The notes beneath the pieces are model-generated. The model did not search any database. It was not told the origin of the DNA and saw only the letters and a program-made list of their open reading frames with translations. The position numbers and the translations under genes are program-made. A stretch of DNA of 11,957 nucleotides from Chloroflexota bacterium (lineage in GTDB: Bacteria > Chloroflexota > Anaerolineae > Anaerolineales > Anaerolineaceae): positions 1 to 11,957 of the forward strand of contig JAEXTI010000087.1 of assembly GCA_023406965.1 (NCBI GenBank), read 5' to 3'. Below, piece after piece: positions 5,910 to 11,957 of this stretch (position 1 is the stretch's first letter; every line of letters begins with the position of its first letter).

Positions 5910-7162
5910 GCGAACCCAAGAAGCGTATTTTGGTACTCACCGCGGACGCGGGTTTTGGTCATCGCAGCGCTGCCAGAGCGGTGGTGGCGGCATTGGAAGA
6001 AGTATACGGCGACCGCTGTCAGGTCGACGTGGTCAACCCACTGGATGACAAGCGTGCCCCCATCGTATTGCGCGAAGGCCAGTATGATTACGACCGCCTG
6101 GTGCGCAGCGTGCCCGAATTGTATCGCATTGGTTACGACGCCAGCGATACAACTGTCACCAGTGCCATCATCGAGTCGACCCTCACTCTCTTGCTGTTCG
6201 AAGTCATGCTCGACCTGGTGCGCTCCTACCGTCCGGATGCCATTGTTACCACCTACCCGCTTTATCAGGCGTCGTTGGAAGCCATTTTTACCTTGCGTGG
6301 GCAGGAAATCCCTTTGCTGACCGTGGTCACCGACCTGGCAGCCGTCCATCGCCTTTGGTTTATGCGAACCGTCGAAGCCTGCTGCGTACCCACCCCGGTG
6401 GTGGCGGCTCAGGCTTTTAACTACGGCTTGACCGCTGAGCAGGTGGTGGTGACCGGTATCCCGGTCAACCCGGCTGCTTTTCGCGATTCGCGCTCTCAAG
6501 CCGAATTGCGCCAGGAGTTGGGCTGGCGAGATGATTTGATGACCGTGCTGGCCGTTGGCAGCCGCCGCGTCGACCGCCTACTCGATACGCTCAATGTACT
6601 CAACCATTTCGGCATGCCCTTACAGTTGGTGGTGGTGGCGGGGAAAGACCGCGACCTTTACGAAGAACTCCAGAAAACGGAATGGCACGTGCCGGCGCAC
6701 TTATATGAGTATGTGCCCAACGTGCCGCTCTATATGCGTGCCGCTGACTGTGTGGTGTGCAAGGCGGGCGGGCTGGTGGTGACCGAGTCGCTGGCGGCGG
6801 GCCGCCCCATGATGCTCATCGATGTCATCGCCGGGCAAGAGACGGGCAACGCCGATTACGTGGTCGGCGGCGAGGCGGGAGACCTGGCGCGCAGCGATAT
6901 CGAGGTGCTAGAAACCATCAGCCATTGGATGATGGATGACCGGGCGCTGCTCCGCGAGCGGGCTCGCAATGCCGCTGCCCTGGGCAAGCCGATGGCGGCG
7001 TATACCATTGCCGATATGGTCTACCAGGCCGCCTGCCGCGGCCCGCAAATCCACCGTCAACTGTTCAGCCGCCGCACTTTGATCGACCTGCTCAACCGCA
7101 ACCAGATCAAGTGGGGCGACACCAAAGAACTGCGCGAATATCGCAACGACCCGCCGGGATGA
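5906..7162 (+). CDS. MGDG synthase/UgtP-like glycosyltransferase (GT28 family)
   Basis: A 418-aa GT-B fold glycosyltransferase related to MGDG synthase, bacterial diacylglycerol glucosyltransferase and MurG. These transfer a hexose from a UDP-sugar to diacylglycerol or another lipid at the cytosolic membrane face. The N-terminal MGDG-synthase half begins ILVLTADAGFGHRSAARAV (8-26, with the GxGH-type loop and His19), continues with YRPDAIVTTYPLYQ (108-121), and includes VVTDLAAVHRLWF (140-152). The C-terminal donor half has TGIPVNP (183-189), VVCKAGGLVVTESLAAGRP (283-301) and QETGNADYV (311-319), the UDP-sugar binding region. A C-terminal basic tail, LIDLLNRNQIKWGDTKELREYR, is outside the usual core. 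The start has AGGAGG 8 nt upstream. The acceptor cannot be read; a membrane glycolipid is most likely. The stop abuts a convergent gene with no terminator between. Confidence 0.85.
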   Translation: MSEPKKRILVLTADAGFGHRSAARAVVAALEEVYGDRCQVDVVNPLDDKRAPIVLREGQYDYDRLVRSVPELYRIGYDASDTTVTSAIIESTLTLLLFEVMLDLVRSYRPDAIVTTYPLYQASLEAIFTLRGQEIPLLTVVTDLAAVHRLWFMRTVEACCVPTPVVAAQAFNYGLTAEQVVVTGIPVNPAAFRDSRSQAELRQELGWRDDLMTVLAVGSRRVDRLLDTLNVLNHFGMPLQLVVVAGKDRDLYEELQKTEWHVPAHLYEYVPNVPLYMRAADCVVCKAGGLVVTESLAAGRPMMLIDVIAGQETGNADYVVGGEAGDLARSDIEVLETISHWMMDDRALLRERARNAAALGKPMAAYTIADMVYQAACRGPQIHRQLFSRRTLIDLLNRNQIKWGDTKELREYRNDPPG

Positions 7163-8056
7163 TTAGAGGTACTTTTCAACGGCCTGACAGAGCTTCTCCA
7201 GGTGGATAGAGCCTTCTACCTCCACGGCTGCCAGGTACGCTGACACACGCCACAGGTCTCGTCGTTCGGAAAATCCACGATCAATGGGCAATATTTCCTT
7301 GTACCCATTCAGGAAGTCCTCTGGCACAGGCTGGAAGTAGTCGATATAGGCCAGGTCGATCTCTGGATTTCCATAATAAACTGCCGGGTCGATGATCATT
7401 GCGCCTTGTGCCGTGCTGATGTAATTGTTCTGCTGGGCATCTCCGTGCAACAGGCAAGGCGCTGCTTGGGGCAGGTCCAGTCGGGGCAACCGGTGGATCA
7501 GTTTTTCAACCTGTCGAATTACATCCGTGGGCAGATGCCCTGAGTCGATTGCGCCCATGAACCGCGGCCACAGGCGGCGCTCGGTGTAAAATTCCAGCCA
7601 ATCAGTTGTCGGTCGGTTGTCCTGGTATAAAGGTCCAAAGTAGCCCTGGGTTGGAAAGCCGAAAACCTCGCCTTTAATTTGGTGAATTTGAGCCAGGGTT
7701 TGTCCCATCTGCCGCCAACGGAGCGGGGTCCGCTCAACTTCCTTGGCTGCCTCCAACACCAGGACCACTCCGCCCTCCACAGGCACAGTGCCGATAGGCG
7801 CGGGGATTAACACGCCGGCAGTTTTTGCCAGGAAGCGCAGCCCGGCTAACTCCACCTCGAATTGATCCAGTCCGTTCGCCGCTTCACTTAATTTGGCGAA
7901 GACCGTATGTGCGCCATCTGAAAGCAGCGCGCAGTGGTGCGAGGCTAAATCATTAAGATTCTGGCAGGTGTGAACTTGCCAGGTACTCCCGTAGTATTCC
8001 GAGACGGCTTGTTCGATGGGCTCTCGGATTCCATGGTTCATCAAACGACTGGTCAT
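7163..8056 (-). CDS. Fructosamine/ketosamine-3-kinase family protein
   Basis: A 297-aa protein kinase-like fold enzyme of the FN3K family. Members phosphorylate the sugar moiety of glycated amines, leading to deglycation; the bacterial substrate is not established by sequence. Visible are the N-lobe lysine in TVFAKL (Lys55) and the Glu-rich helix QFEVELAGLRFL (65-76). GYFGP (138-142) and TDWLEFYTERRLWPRF (151-166) are FN3K-like. The catalytic loop is CLLHGDAQQNN (201-211) with Asp206 and Asn211, and the metal-binding segment is IIDPAVYYGNPEIDLAY (221-237) with Asp223. FN3K relatives usually read HGDLWSGN, so AQQN is a variant. The ATG at 8056 has GGAGG 8 nt upstream. It lies 83 nt downstream of metG on the same strand, with no strong terminator between, so readthrough from metG is likely. 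A general aminoglycoside phosphotransferase-like kinase is the alternative. Confidence 0.85.
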   Translation of the reverse strand: MTSRLMNHGIREPIEQAVSEYYGSTWQVHTCQNLNDLASHHCALLSDGAHTVFAKLSEAANGLDQFEVELAGLRFLAKTAGVLIPAPIGTVPVEGGVVLVLEAAKEVERTPLRWRQMGQTLAQIHQIKGEVFGFPTQGYFGPLYQDNRPTTDWLEFYTERRLWPRFMGAIDSGHLPTDVIRQVEKLIHRLPRLDLPQAAPCLLHGDAQQNNYISTAQGAMIIDPAVYYGNPEIDLAYIDYFQPVPEDFLNGYKEILPIDRGFSERRDLWRVSAYLAAVEVEGSIHLEKLCQAVEKYL

Positions 8057-8113
8057 GTTACAGACCTCCGAAGCGGACAGCGGTTAACAGACCGGAATTT
8101 GCGCCGATCTCTG

Positions 8114-8134
8114 GCTGATAGCTGACGGCTTACA
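8114..8134. repeat. Short degenerate heptamer repeat
   Basis: In the metG to kinase gap the sequence reads GCTGATA-GCTGACG-GCTTACA followed by GCTTCTT, a 7-bp period with a GCT(G/T) core over three to four units. The last unit runs into the metG stop codon (8140-8142). It resembles the short tandem GCTGA-type repeats scattered in intergenic DNA of some bacteria. Confidence 0.35.
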
Positions 8135-8139
8135 GCTTC

Positions 8140-9930
8140 TTACCCCTTGCCCAACTTCGCCCGCTCTTCCTCGATGATCGACGGATCCAGCTTCTTGAAC
8201 AACGGCAACGGCTGCTGCAGGACCTGCCCGGGCTGCAACTGGCTGGGAACCCAGCGGACGCCTTCCGGGGCGGGGTTGTAGCGCAAAGCGGTATGCTCGC
8301 CCAGCGAATCCGTTACCGTCTCGGTGTACTGCGTGCCGAAGAGCGGTTGCGTATAACCGAAATAGCCATGCAGTTTTTCGCTGGTATGCGGCAGGAACGG
8401 CGCCAGCAGGATGGAGAGCGAGTCGATGCAGCGCAGGGCCGTATAGACGCTGCGCGCTGCGGCGGCCCGATCGGTCTTAACTTCTTTCCACGGGGCGGTC
8501 ACGTCCAGGTAGCGGTTGACCTCGGAAGCCAGGCGCATAGCTTCGCCCAGGGCGCCGCGAAGGCGCACAGCTTCCAACTCGGCGGCGACGGTCTCAAAGC
8601 CTGTTTCCACCGCCTTGATCAATTCCTCATCCAGGCTGGTCAGCGGACCGGGCTCGGGTACCTTGCCTTCGAATTGCTTGACCGTGAAGGACAGTACGCG
8701 GTTGGCCAGGTTGCCCCAGGTAGCCACCAGTTCATCGTTGTTGCGCTTGTAAAAATCTTCCCAATCCCAATCCGCGTCGCGCGTTTCAGGCATGTTCGTC
8801 GTCAGATAATAGCGCAGCGGGTCGGGATCGTAGCGGGTGAGGAAATCGCGGCCCCACACCGCCCAGTTGCGGCTGCCTGAGATTTTTTCACCTTCCAGGT
8901 TCATGAACTCGTTGGCCGGCACGTCATAGGGCAGGGTCAGCTTCTTGCCGCTTTCGGCTGTGCCGAAGTGCTTGTTGAACTGCGTGCCCGTGCCGATGAG
9001 TTGGGCGGGCCAGATGACGGCATGGAAGGGGATATTGTCTTTACCAATGAAATAGAAGGCCTGCGCTTCCGGATTCTCCCACCAGTCGCGCCAGGCATCC
9101 GGCTGTCCGGTCAGCTTGGACCATTCGATAGATGCCGAGAGGTAGCCGATAACGGCCTCGAACCACACGTACAGGCGCTTGGTGTCGCGCCCTTCCAGCG
9201 GCAGGGGGATGCCCCAGTCCAGGTCGCGGGTGATGGGCCGCCCGCGCAGCCCGTTGGCTAGAATTTGTCCCAGCGACTGGCGCAGCACATTGGGCCGCCA
9301 GTACGACTCGCGGGTCTTGAGGAAGTCCACCACATCTTCCTGCAGCTTGCCCAAATCCAGGTAGTGGTGCTCGGTTTCGCGCAATTCGGGTGTCGAGCCG
9401 TCGATTTTCGAGCGCGGATCGAGCAGCAAGGCCGGGTCCAGCAGATTACCGCACTTGTCGCACTGGTCGGAACGCGCGCCGGCAAACCCGCAGATGTAGC
9501 AGGTGCCTTCTACATAACGGTCAGGCAAGAAGCGGTTTTGCGAAGGCGCAAACCACTGCTTTTCGGTGGCTGTGTAGAGGAAACCGTTCTCCAGCAAGGA
9601 CAGGAAAATGGCCTGCGACACGCGGAAATGATTGTCGGTGTGCGTGGAGGAGAACAAATCGTAGGTGATGCCAAGCTGCTGGTACAGATCGAGGAAACCC
9701 TCATGGAAGCGTTTGTAGATGGTTTCGGCGGGTACGTTTTCGGCATCGGCTCGCACGGTGATGGGGGTGCCGTGCGCATCCGAGCCGGAGACCATTAACA
9801 CCCGGTTGCCCTTCAGGCGGTGGTAGCGCGCCGCGATATCAGCCGGCAGGTAAGAGCCGGTCAGGTTGCCGACGTGAATTTCGGCATTGGCGTAAGGCCA
9901 GGCTACTGCAATCAGGACGGGTTTGGTCAT
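8140..9930 (-). CDS. metG: Methionyl-tRNA synthetase
   Basis: A 596-aa class I aminoacyl-tRNA synthetase that charges elongator and initiator tRNA-Met. The HIGH-type motif is HVGN (19-22) in PYANAEIHVGN. The zinc-knuckle insertion has CYIC (144-147) and CDKC (157-160). WFEAVIGYLSASIEW (256-270) and FIGKDNIPFHAVIWPA (294-309) are MetRS-typical. The KMSKS loop appears as EKISGSRNW, with KISGS at 349-353. The anticodon-binding helical domain (NDELVATWGNLANRVLSF) follows. The protein ends without the C-terminal Trbp111-like dimerisation domain. The ATG at 9930 has an AGGTGA ribosome binding site about 4 nt upstream. The leader encodes a Met-rich peptide followed by a terminator hairpin, so transcription is probably attenuated in response to charged tRNA-Met. 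The kinase-like gene follows on the same strand. Confidence 0.97.
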   Translation of the reverse strand: MTKPVLIAVAWPYANAEIHVGNLTGSYLPADIAARYHRLKGNRVLMVSGSDAHGTPITVRADAENVPAETIYKRFHEGFLDLYQQLGITYDLFSSTHTDNHFRVSQAIFLSLLENGFLYTATEKQWFAPSQNRFLPDRYVEGTCYICGFAGARSDQCDKCGNLLDPALLLDPRSKIDGSTPELRETEHHYLDLGKLQEDVVDFLKTRESYWRPNVLRQSLGQILANGLRGRPITRDLDWGIPLPLEGRDTKRLYVWFEAVIGYLSASIEWSKLTGQPDAWRDWWENPEAQAFYFIGKDNIPFHAVIWPAQLIGTGTQFNKHFGTAESGKKLTLPYDVPANEFMNLEGEKISGSRNWAVWGRDFLTRYDPDPLRYYLTTNMPETRDADWDWEDFYKRNNDELVATWGNLANRVLSFTVKQFEGKVPEPGPLTSLDEELIKAVETGFETVAAELEAVRLRGALGEAMRLASEVNRYLDVTAPWKEVKTDRAAAARSVYTALRCIDSLSILLAPFLPHTSEKLHGYFGYTQPLFGTQYTETVTDSLGEHTALRYNPAPEGVRWVPSQLQPGQVLQQPLPLFKKLDPSIIEEERAKLGKG

Positions 9931-9961
9931 AGGTCACCTCGCGAGCATTCAATTTTCCAAC

Positions 9962-9992
9962 AAAAAACCCGGCAGGCGGGCCGCTTGCCGGG
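9962..9992 (-). terminator. Intrinsic terminator/attenuator in the metG leader
   Basis: Read on the minus strand, CCCGGCA (9992-9986) pairs with TGCCGGG (9974-9968). After one A-C mismatch the helix continues as GCG/CGC (9984-9982 with 9978-9976) around a GCC loop. Six T follow directly (9967-9962). This is a strong Rho-independent terminator located before metG, 31 nt upstream of its ATG, and so within its leader rather than after a gene. Its 5' side can also pair upstream: GGCTG (10022-10018) with CAGCC (9995-9991), or CTGAA (10016-10012) with TTCAG (9997-9993). Either would be a candidate antiterminator. Confidence 0.85.
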
Positions 9993-10012
9993 CTGAAAGG
10001 TTTTGAGTTGGT

Positions 10013-10087
10013 TCAGGCAGCCAGACAGAACGGAAAAAGGATTTCTCCGCGCATCATCATACTGCCCATCATCACGGTTGCGTTCAT
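10013..10087 (-). CDS. Methionine-rich leader peptide of metG (attenuator ORF)
   Basis: A 24-codon ORF on the minus strand, beginning MNATVMMGSMMMRGE and ending FPFCLAA-stop. Six of 24 residues are Met, and five internal Met codons are packed into seven codons (10072-10052), far above the normal Met frequency. The stop lies 20 nt before the attenuator hairpin, the distance expected of leader peptides in ribosome-mediated attenuation. An 8-bp hairpin (CGGAGAAA pairing with TTTTTCCG, 10049-10031) starts just after the Met run, where a stalled ribosome would cover it. Predicted logic: low charged tRNA-Met stalls the ribosome on the Met codons, leaves 10022-10012 free to pair with the terminator's 5' flank, and lets transcription enter metG; full translation masks that segment and terminates. 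No Shine-Dalgarno sequence is seen, and a -10 box ends 6 nt before the ATG, so it may be leaderless. The ORF and its context are seen directly; the mechanism is inferred. Confidence 0.78.
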   Translation of the reverse strand: MNATVMMGSMMMRGEILFPFCLAA

Positions 10088-10093
10088 GCGTCT

Positions 10094-10122
10094 ATGATAG
10101 CATAAAAGCGGGGCTGTGGGAA
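10094..10122 (-). promoter_or_regulatory. Candidate metG leader promoter
   Basis: Minus strand TTCCCA (10122-10117), a 17-nt spacer, and TATCAT (10099-10094; 5 of 6 matches to TATAAT). Seven nt beyond the -10 is base 10087, the A of the leader-peptide ATG. An overlapping TATGCT (10104-10099) is an alternative -10, with a TTGTAT 19 nt upstream of it, which would give a short 5' UTR instead. Confidence 0.5.
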
Positions 10123-10149
10123 GATACAAACAACCGCGTGTCTTCGTAG

Positions 10150-10201
10150 GGGTGCAGGGGAATGCGCAAAATATCCATATTTACCACTTCCCCCTGCGCC
10201 C
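10150..10201. other. Long stem-loop at the 3' end of the LysM lipoprotein gene
   Basis: Bases 10150-10162 pair with 10188-10201 (13 pairs including one G-T, plus one bulged C). Inside is a small AT hairpin, AAATA/TATTT (10169-10182). It starts 15 nt past the lipoprotein stop on the minus strand and upstream of the metG promoter. There is no T tract on either side, so it may be a 3'-end stabiliser or a weak terminator rather than a classical one. Confidence 0.4.
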
Positions 10202-10215
10202 GCTCTGCTCTGCTT

Positions 10216-11691
10216 TTAATGCAACGGCATCGCCGGAATGACCAATTCTTGCCCTATGCTCAACTGCGCGTCCTTCTCCATCCCATTGGCCCGCAGGATT
10301 TCCTCCGGCGGGGTGCGCCAGCGCGCTGCCACCAGCGGCAGCGTATCGCCCGGCTGCACCGTGTAGCTCGCGTCTTCTCTGTTGATGTCTTTTGCGCGCC
10401 AATTCCAGCGCAGCACCTCGAAGCCCCCATGTCCCGTCCGCCCGTTGACAAAATCTGTAGCCCACTCATTAAAGAAGTACCCCGCCAGAGGGTCACCGGG
10501 ATCGTACAGCATGATGTGCTCAATCGAGTACCACTTGATGGGCCGGTAGCGGATGATGTTGCTCACGGCGTACACGCGACCATCCTCGTCTACATCCGTC
10601 ACCACCATCACATGGTCAAACCCGTCGCCGCCGCTGTACGTGTAAACAATATCCCCGGAGTGCAGCGGGAAGGTGCTGAAATCAAACTTTCTCAGCGGTT
10701 CTTCGTTTTTCATCACCGTGTAGGTGTCCGCCGGGAACAACGACCAGGGCCGCCCATTGAGAGAAGGGCTGGGCAGCCAGAACGATTTCGGTCCTTGCAT
10801 CCACTCGCCATAGCCGGGGGGGAAGGCGCGCGCGTCGGTGTTAATCGACCAGGTTAGCGGCCCGCACATCGTCACCGGGGATTCGGTCTTGCCGCCTTCC
10901 AGCCAGTCGATTTTGTAAGCGACTTCAAAGGCGTCCTCGGTCATCTCTGCCAGGTAGGCTTCTCCAGCGGAAGCCAGGTCGGGCTGCGACCAGTCTGCCG
11001 CTTCCAGTGTTCCTGCTTCCAAATCCGGCGCGCGCCCCGAAGCTACCATCCAATCGCAGGGGGTCAGGCGCAACCCCGGCAGCAGCGTTGAATCTCCCGC
11101 GGGAGCCTTGCCCGTCCAGTATGCGGAGATGTAATCTTCCCAGGCGGCGGGCGGGGGTTGGTTGAGTGACACTGCCAGGATGTGGGTTTCGTCACGCTCG
11201 TTATGGCGCAGGTAAGCCGCGAATCCGGCCACGTGCAGGGCGTTCAGAGCATATTGCAAGCGGTAGCCCTCGCGGACATGGTTTACGTCGAACGCCAGCA
11301 CACCCTCTTCTAGCGTCAGGTTTGTGTCAGCAGCCGCGTTCCACGCACGCGGCAGCTTGAGTTCGGAAAGTGGGATGGAAAAACCCAGCAGCGAATCGGC
11401 GTATGCCAGCATTTGCTCTGTGGAAAGCCCGGCCTGATCCTCGGCTGACAGGCACCCCGCGGGCTGGGCAAATTCCGGTTCTGGAGTGGGCTCGATTTCA
11501 ATGGTAGGCACAGAGGTGGGGACGGCAGTTTTGGTTACAGTGGGCAGCGCGGTCTCGGTGGGCGCGACCGGCGTGGAAGTGGTTGCGGGCGAGGATGGCA
11601 GCCCGGGCGTTGGCGCCGGCCCGGTACAGGCGGAAAGCAGCACGGTGGCTGCCAGGAGGGCGGATACCAGTGGGTGAAGAGTTGCTTTCAT
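10216..11691 (-). CDS. LysM-containing lipoprotein with papain-like Cys/His domain
   Basis: A 491-aa predicted lipoprotein. The N-terminus is a signal peptide with lipobox LSAC, giving Cys22 as the lipidated residue. Residues 23-75 are a Thr/Pro/Ser/Ala-rich linker, as seen in cell-surface proteins. Residues about 76-270 form a domain I do not recognise, containing two further Cys (80 and 212). Residues 274-390 look papain-like (NlpC/P60, CHAP or amidase-like): MCGPLTW with Cys276, a later [10 protein letters not shown] (346-355), and [21 protein letters not shown] with His360. A C-terminal LysM (443-486) begins [17 protein letters not shown] cell-envelope peptidoglycan-associated amidase or peptidase is plausible but unproven. 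The ATG at 11691 was chosen because it begins the signal peptide; a GTG-started extension to 11799 would bury it. A near-consensus promoter lies 13 nt upstream. Confidence 0.82.
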   Translation of the reverse strand: MKATLHPLVSALLAATVLLSACTGPAPTPGLPSSPATTSTPVAPTETALPTVTKTAVPTSVPTIEIEPTPEPEFAQPAGCLSAEDQAGLSTEQMLAYADSLLGFSIPLSELKLPRAWNAAADTNLTLEEGVLAFDVNHVREGYRLQYALNALHVAGFAAYLRHNERDETHILAVSLNQPPPAAWEDYISAYWTGKAPAGDSTLLPGLRLTPCDWMVASGRAPDLEAGTLEAADWSQPDLASAGEAYLAEMTEDAFEVAYKIDWLEGGKTESPVTMCGPLTWSINTDARAFPPGYGEWMQGPKSFWLPSPSLNGRPWSLFPADTYTVMKNEEPLRKFDFSTFPLHSGDIVYTYSGGDGFDHVMVVTDVDEDGRVYAVSNIIRYRPIKWYSIEHIMLYDPGDPLAGYFFNEWATDFVNGRTGHGGFEVLRWNWRAKDINREDASYTVQPGDTLPLVAARWRTPPEEILRANGMEKDAQLSIGQELVIPAMPLH

Positions 11692-11704
11692 AAGTGTGTC
11701 CCCA

Positions 11705-11733
11705 ATTGTAAGTCGGCTTGCCCCAGATGGCAA
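11705..11733 (-). promoter_or_regulatory. Promoter of the LysM lipoprotein gene
   Basis: Minus strand TTGCCA (11733-11728), an exact 17-nt spacer, and TACAAT (11710-11705), each 5 of 6 to sigma70 consensus. The -10 ends 13 nt before the ATG, so the 5' UTR is only about 6-8 nt and any Shine-Dalgarno function of GGGGAC would be mostly lost. It is the mirror partner of the uvrC promoter. Confidence 0.75.
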
Positions 11734-11734
11734 C

Positions 11735-11763
11735 TTGACTTTAATTTCCCCCGTCATTACAAT
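11735..11763 (+). promoter_or_regulatory. Promoter of uvrC
   Basis: TTGACT (11735-11740), an exact 17-nt spacer, and TACAAT (11758-11763), each 5 of 6 to sigma70 consensus. Initiation near 11770 gives a 5' UTR of about 7 nt (ACAAGGC), nearly leaderless. Its -35 box is separated from the opposing -35 box by a single base (11734). Confidence 0.75.
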
Positions 11764-11776
11764 CGCGTTACAAGGC

Positions 11777-11957
11777 ATGAAAACGACTCCCGAACACATT
11801 CAGCAAATTCTTGATACGCTACCCTCCCGACCGGGTTGTTACATATATAAGAACAACCTGGGCGAGATCATTTATGTGGGTAAGGCCATCAGTTTGCGCA
11901 ACCGGGTGCGCTCTTACTTTAGCGGCGAACACGATTTCAAAACCCGCCAGTTGGTCA
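11777..11957 (+). CDS. uvrC: UvrABC system protein C, N-terminal part (cut by window edge)
   Basis: Sixty codons are visible and the frame is open to the edge. UvrC makes both incisions in nucleotide excision repair with UvrA and UvrB; the N-terminal GIY-YIG domain makes the 3' cut. Seen are [12 protein letters not shown] (15-26), GEIIYVGKA (29-37) and LRNRVRSYF (40-48), matching the GIY-YIG core of UvrC with Tyr22, Tyr33-Val-Gly and Arg43. Its position beginning at residue 15 fits the UvrC N-terminus rather than a free-standing GIY-YIG nuclease. The ATG at 11777 lies 13 nt after a good -10 box and has only AAGG just upstream. The rest of the protein, about 540 residues or more in the family, lies beyond the window. 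Confidence 0.9.
   Translation, partial: MKTTPEHIQQILDTLPSRPGCYIYKNNLGEIIYVGKAISLRNRVRSYFSGEHDFKTRQLV

Noticed and set aside
9931..10087. T-box or SAM riboswitch control of metG
   Set aside because: The leader is about 157 nt and half is the Met-rich ORF. I see no T-box consensus sequence, specifier stem or multi-stem SAM aptamer, so the leader-peptide attenuator explains the terminator better.
10162..10857. Plus-strand open frame (231 codons) opposite the LysM lipoprotein
   Set aside because: It is antisense to LysM and the papain-like domain, shows no family motif, and begins within a stem-loop.
11692..11799. Upstream start for the LysM lipoprotein
   Set aside because: It would put 36 residues before an obvious lipoprotein signal peptide and would span the divergent promoter region.
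1..11957. CRISPR array, tRNA or rRNA genes, transposase genes
   Set aside because: No regularly spaced repeats, cloverleaf with conserved tRNA bases, rRNA segments or transposase motifs were seen on either strand.

Overview
The window is bacterial, GC-rich and densely coding. Its gene content suggests Chloroflexota, probably Anaerolineae: a PPK2-type polyphosphate kinase, a CE7 esterase beside a xylulokinase, a MetRS with KISGS instead of KMSKS, an MGDG-synthase-like glycosyltransferase, and a Thr/Pro-rich lipoprotein ending in LysM. This taxonomic placement is inference from protein style; no rRNA gene or other marker is present.

Left part (1-2522). Two overlapping minus-strand genes come first: an SRA-like/HNH nuclease of modification-dependent restriction type, in visibly AT-richer DNA, and a short inorganic pyrophosphatase-like protein whose likely GTG start overlaps the nuclease stop as GTGA. 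A 148-bp palindromic element with 20-bp imperfect terminal inverted repeats (1400-1547) follows, then a minus-strand PPK2 gene. The 146-bp divergent intergenic region after it contains a tandem 10-bp repeat and a 10-bp inverted repeat.

Middle (2523-7162, plus strand). An acetylxylan-esterase/xylulokinase operon ends in two tandem hairpin terminators. A second operon follows: a CinA-C amidase, a 77-aa DUF6504-like protein, and a GT28/MGDG-synthase-like glycosyltransferase coupled by an ATGA overlap. The glycosyltransferase stop codon directly abuts the stop codon of a convergent fructosamine-kinase-family gene.

Right part (7163-11957). The fructosamine-kinase-like gene lies downstream of metG on the minus strand. 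The metG leader holds the most interesting feature of the window: a 24-codon ORF with six Met codons, five of them clustered as MM-GS-MMM, followed 20 nt later by a strong hairpin with a U6 tract, then metG with its own ribosome binding site. This has the architecture of ribosome-mediated transcription attenuation responding to methionyl-tRNA. The leader ORF appears to be leaderless, since a -10 box sits 6 nt before its ATG. Further right is a lipoprotein with a papain-like Cys/His domain and LysM. It is transcribed divergently from uvrC (cut by the window edge) from a symmetric back-to-back promoter pair whose -10 boxes and start codons are equidistant from base 11734.

Functionally the window mixes phosphate/energy metabolism (pyrophosphatase, PPK2), hemicellulose sugar use, cofactor salvage and glycation repair, lipid glycosylation, translation (metG) and DNA repair (uvrC). 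Apart from the SRA-HNH gene, the palindromic element and the metG leader, it looks like ordinary chromosome.
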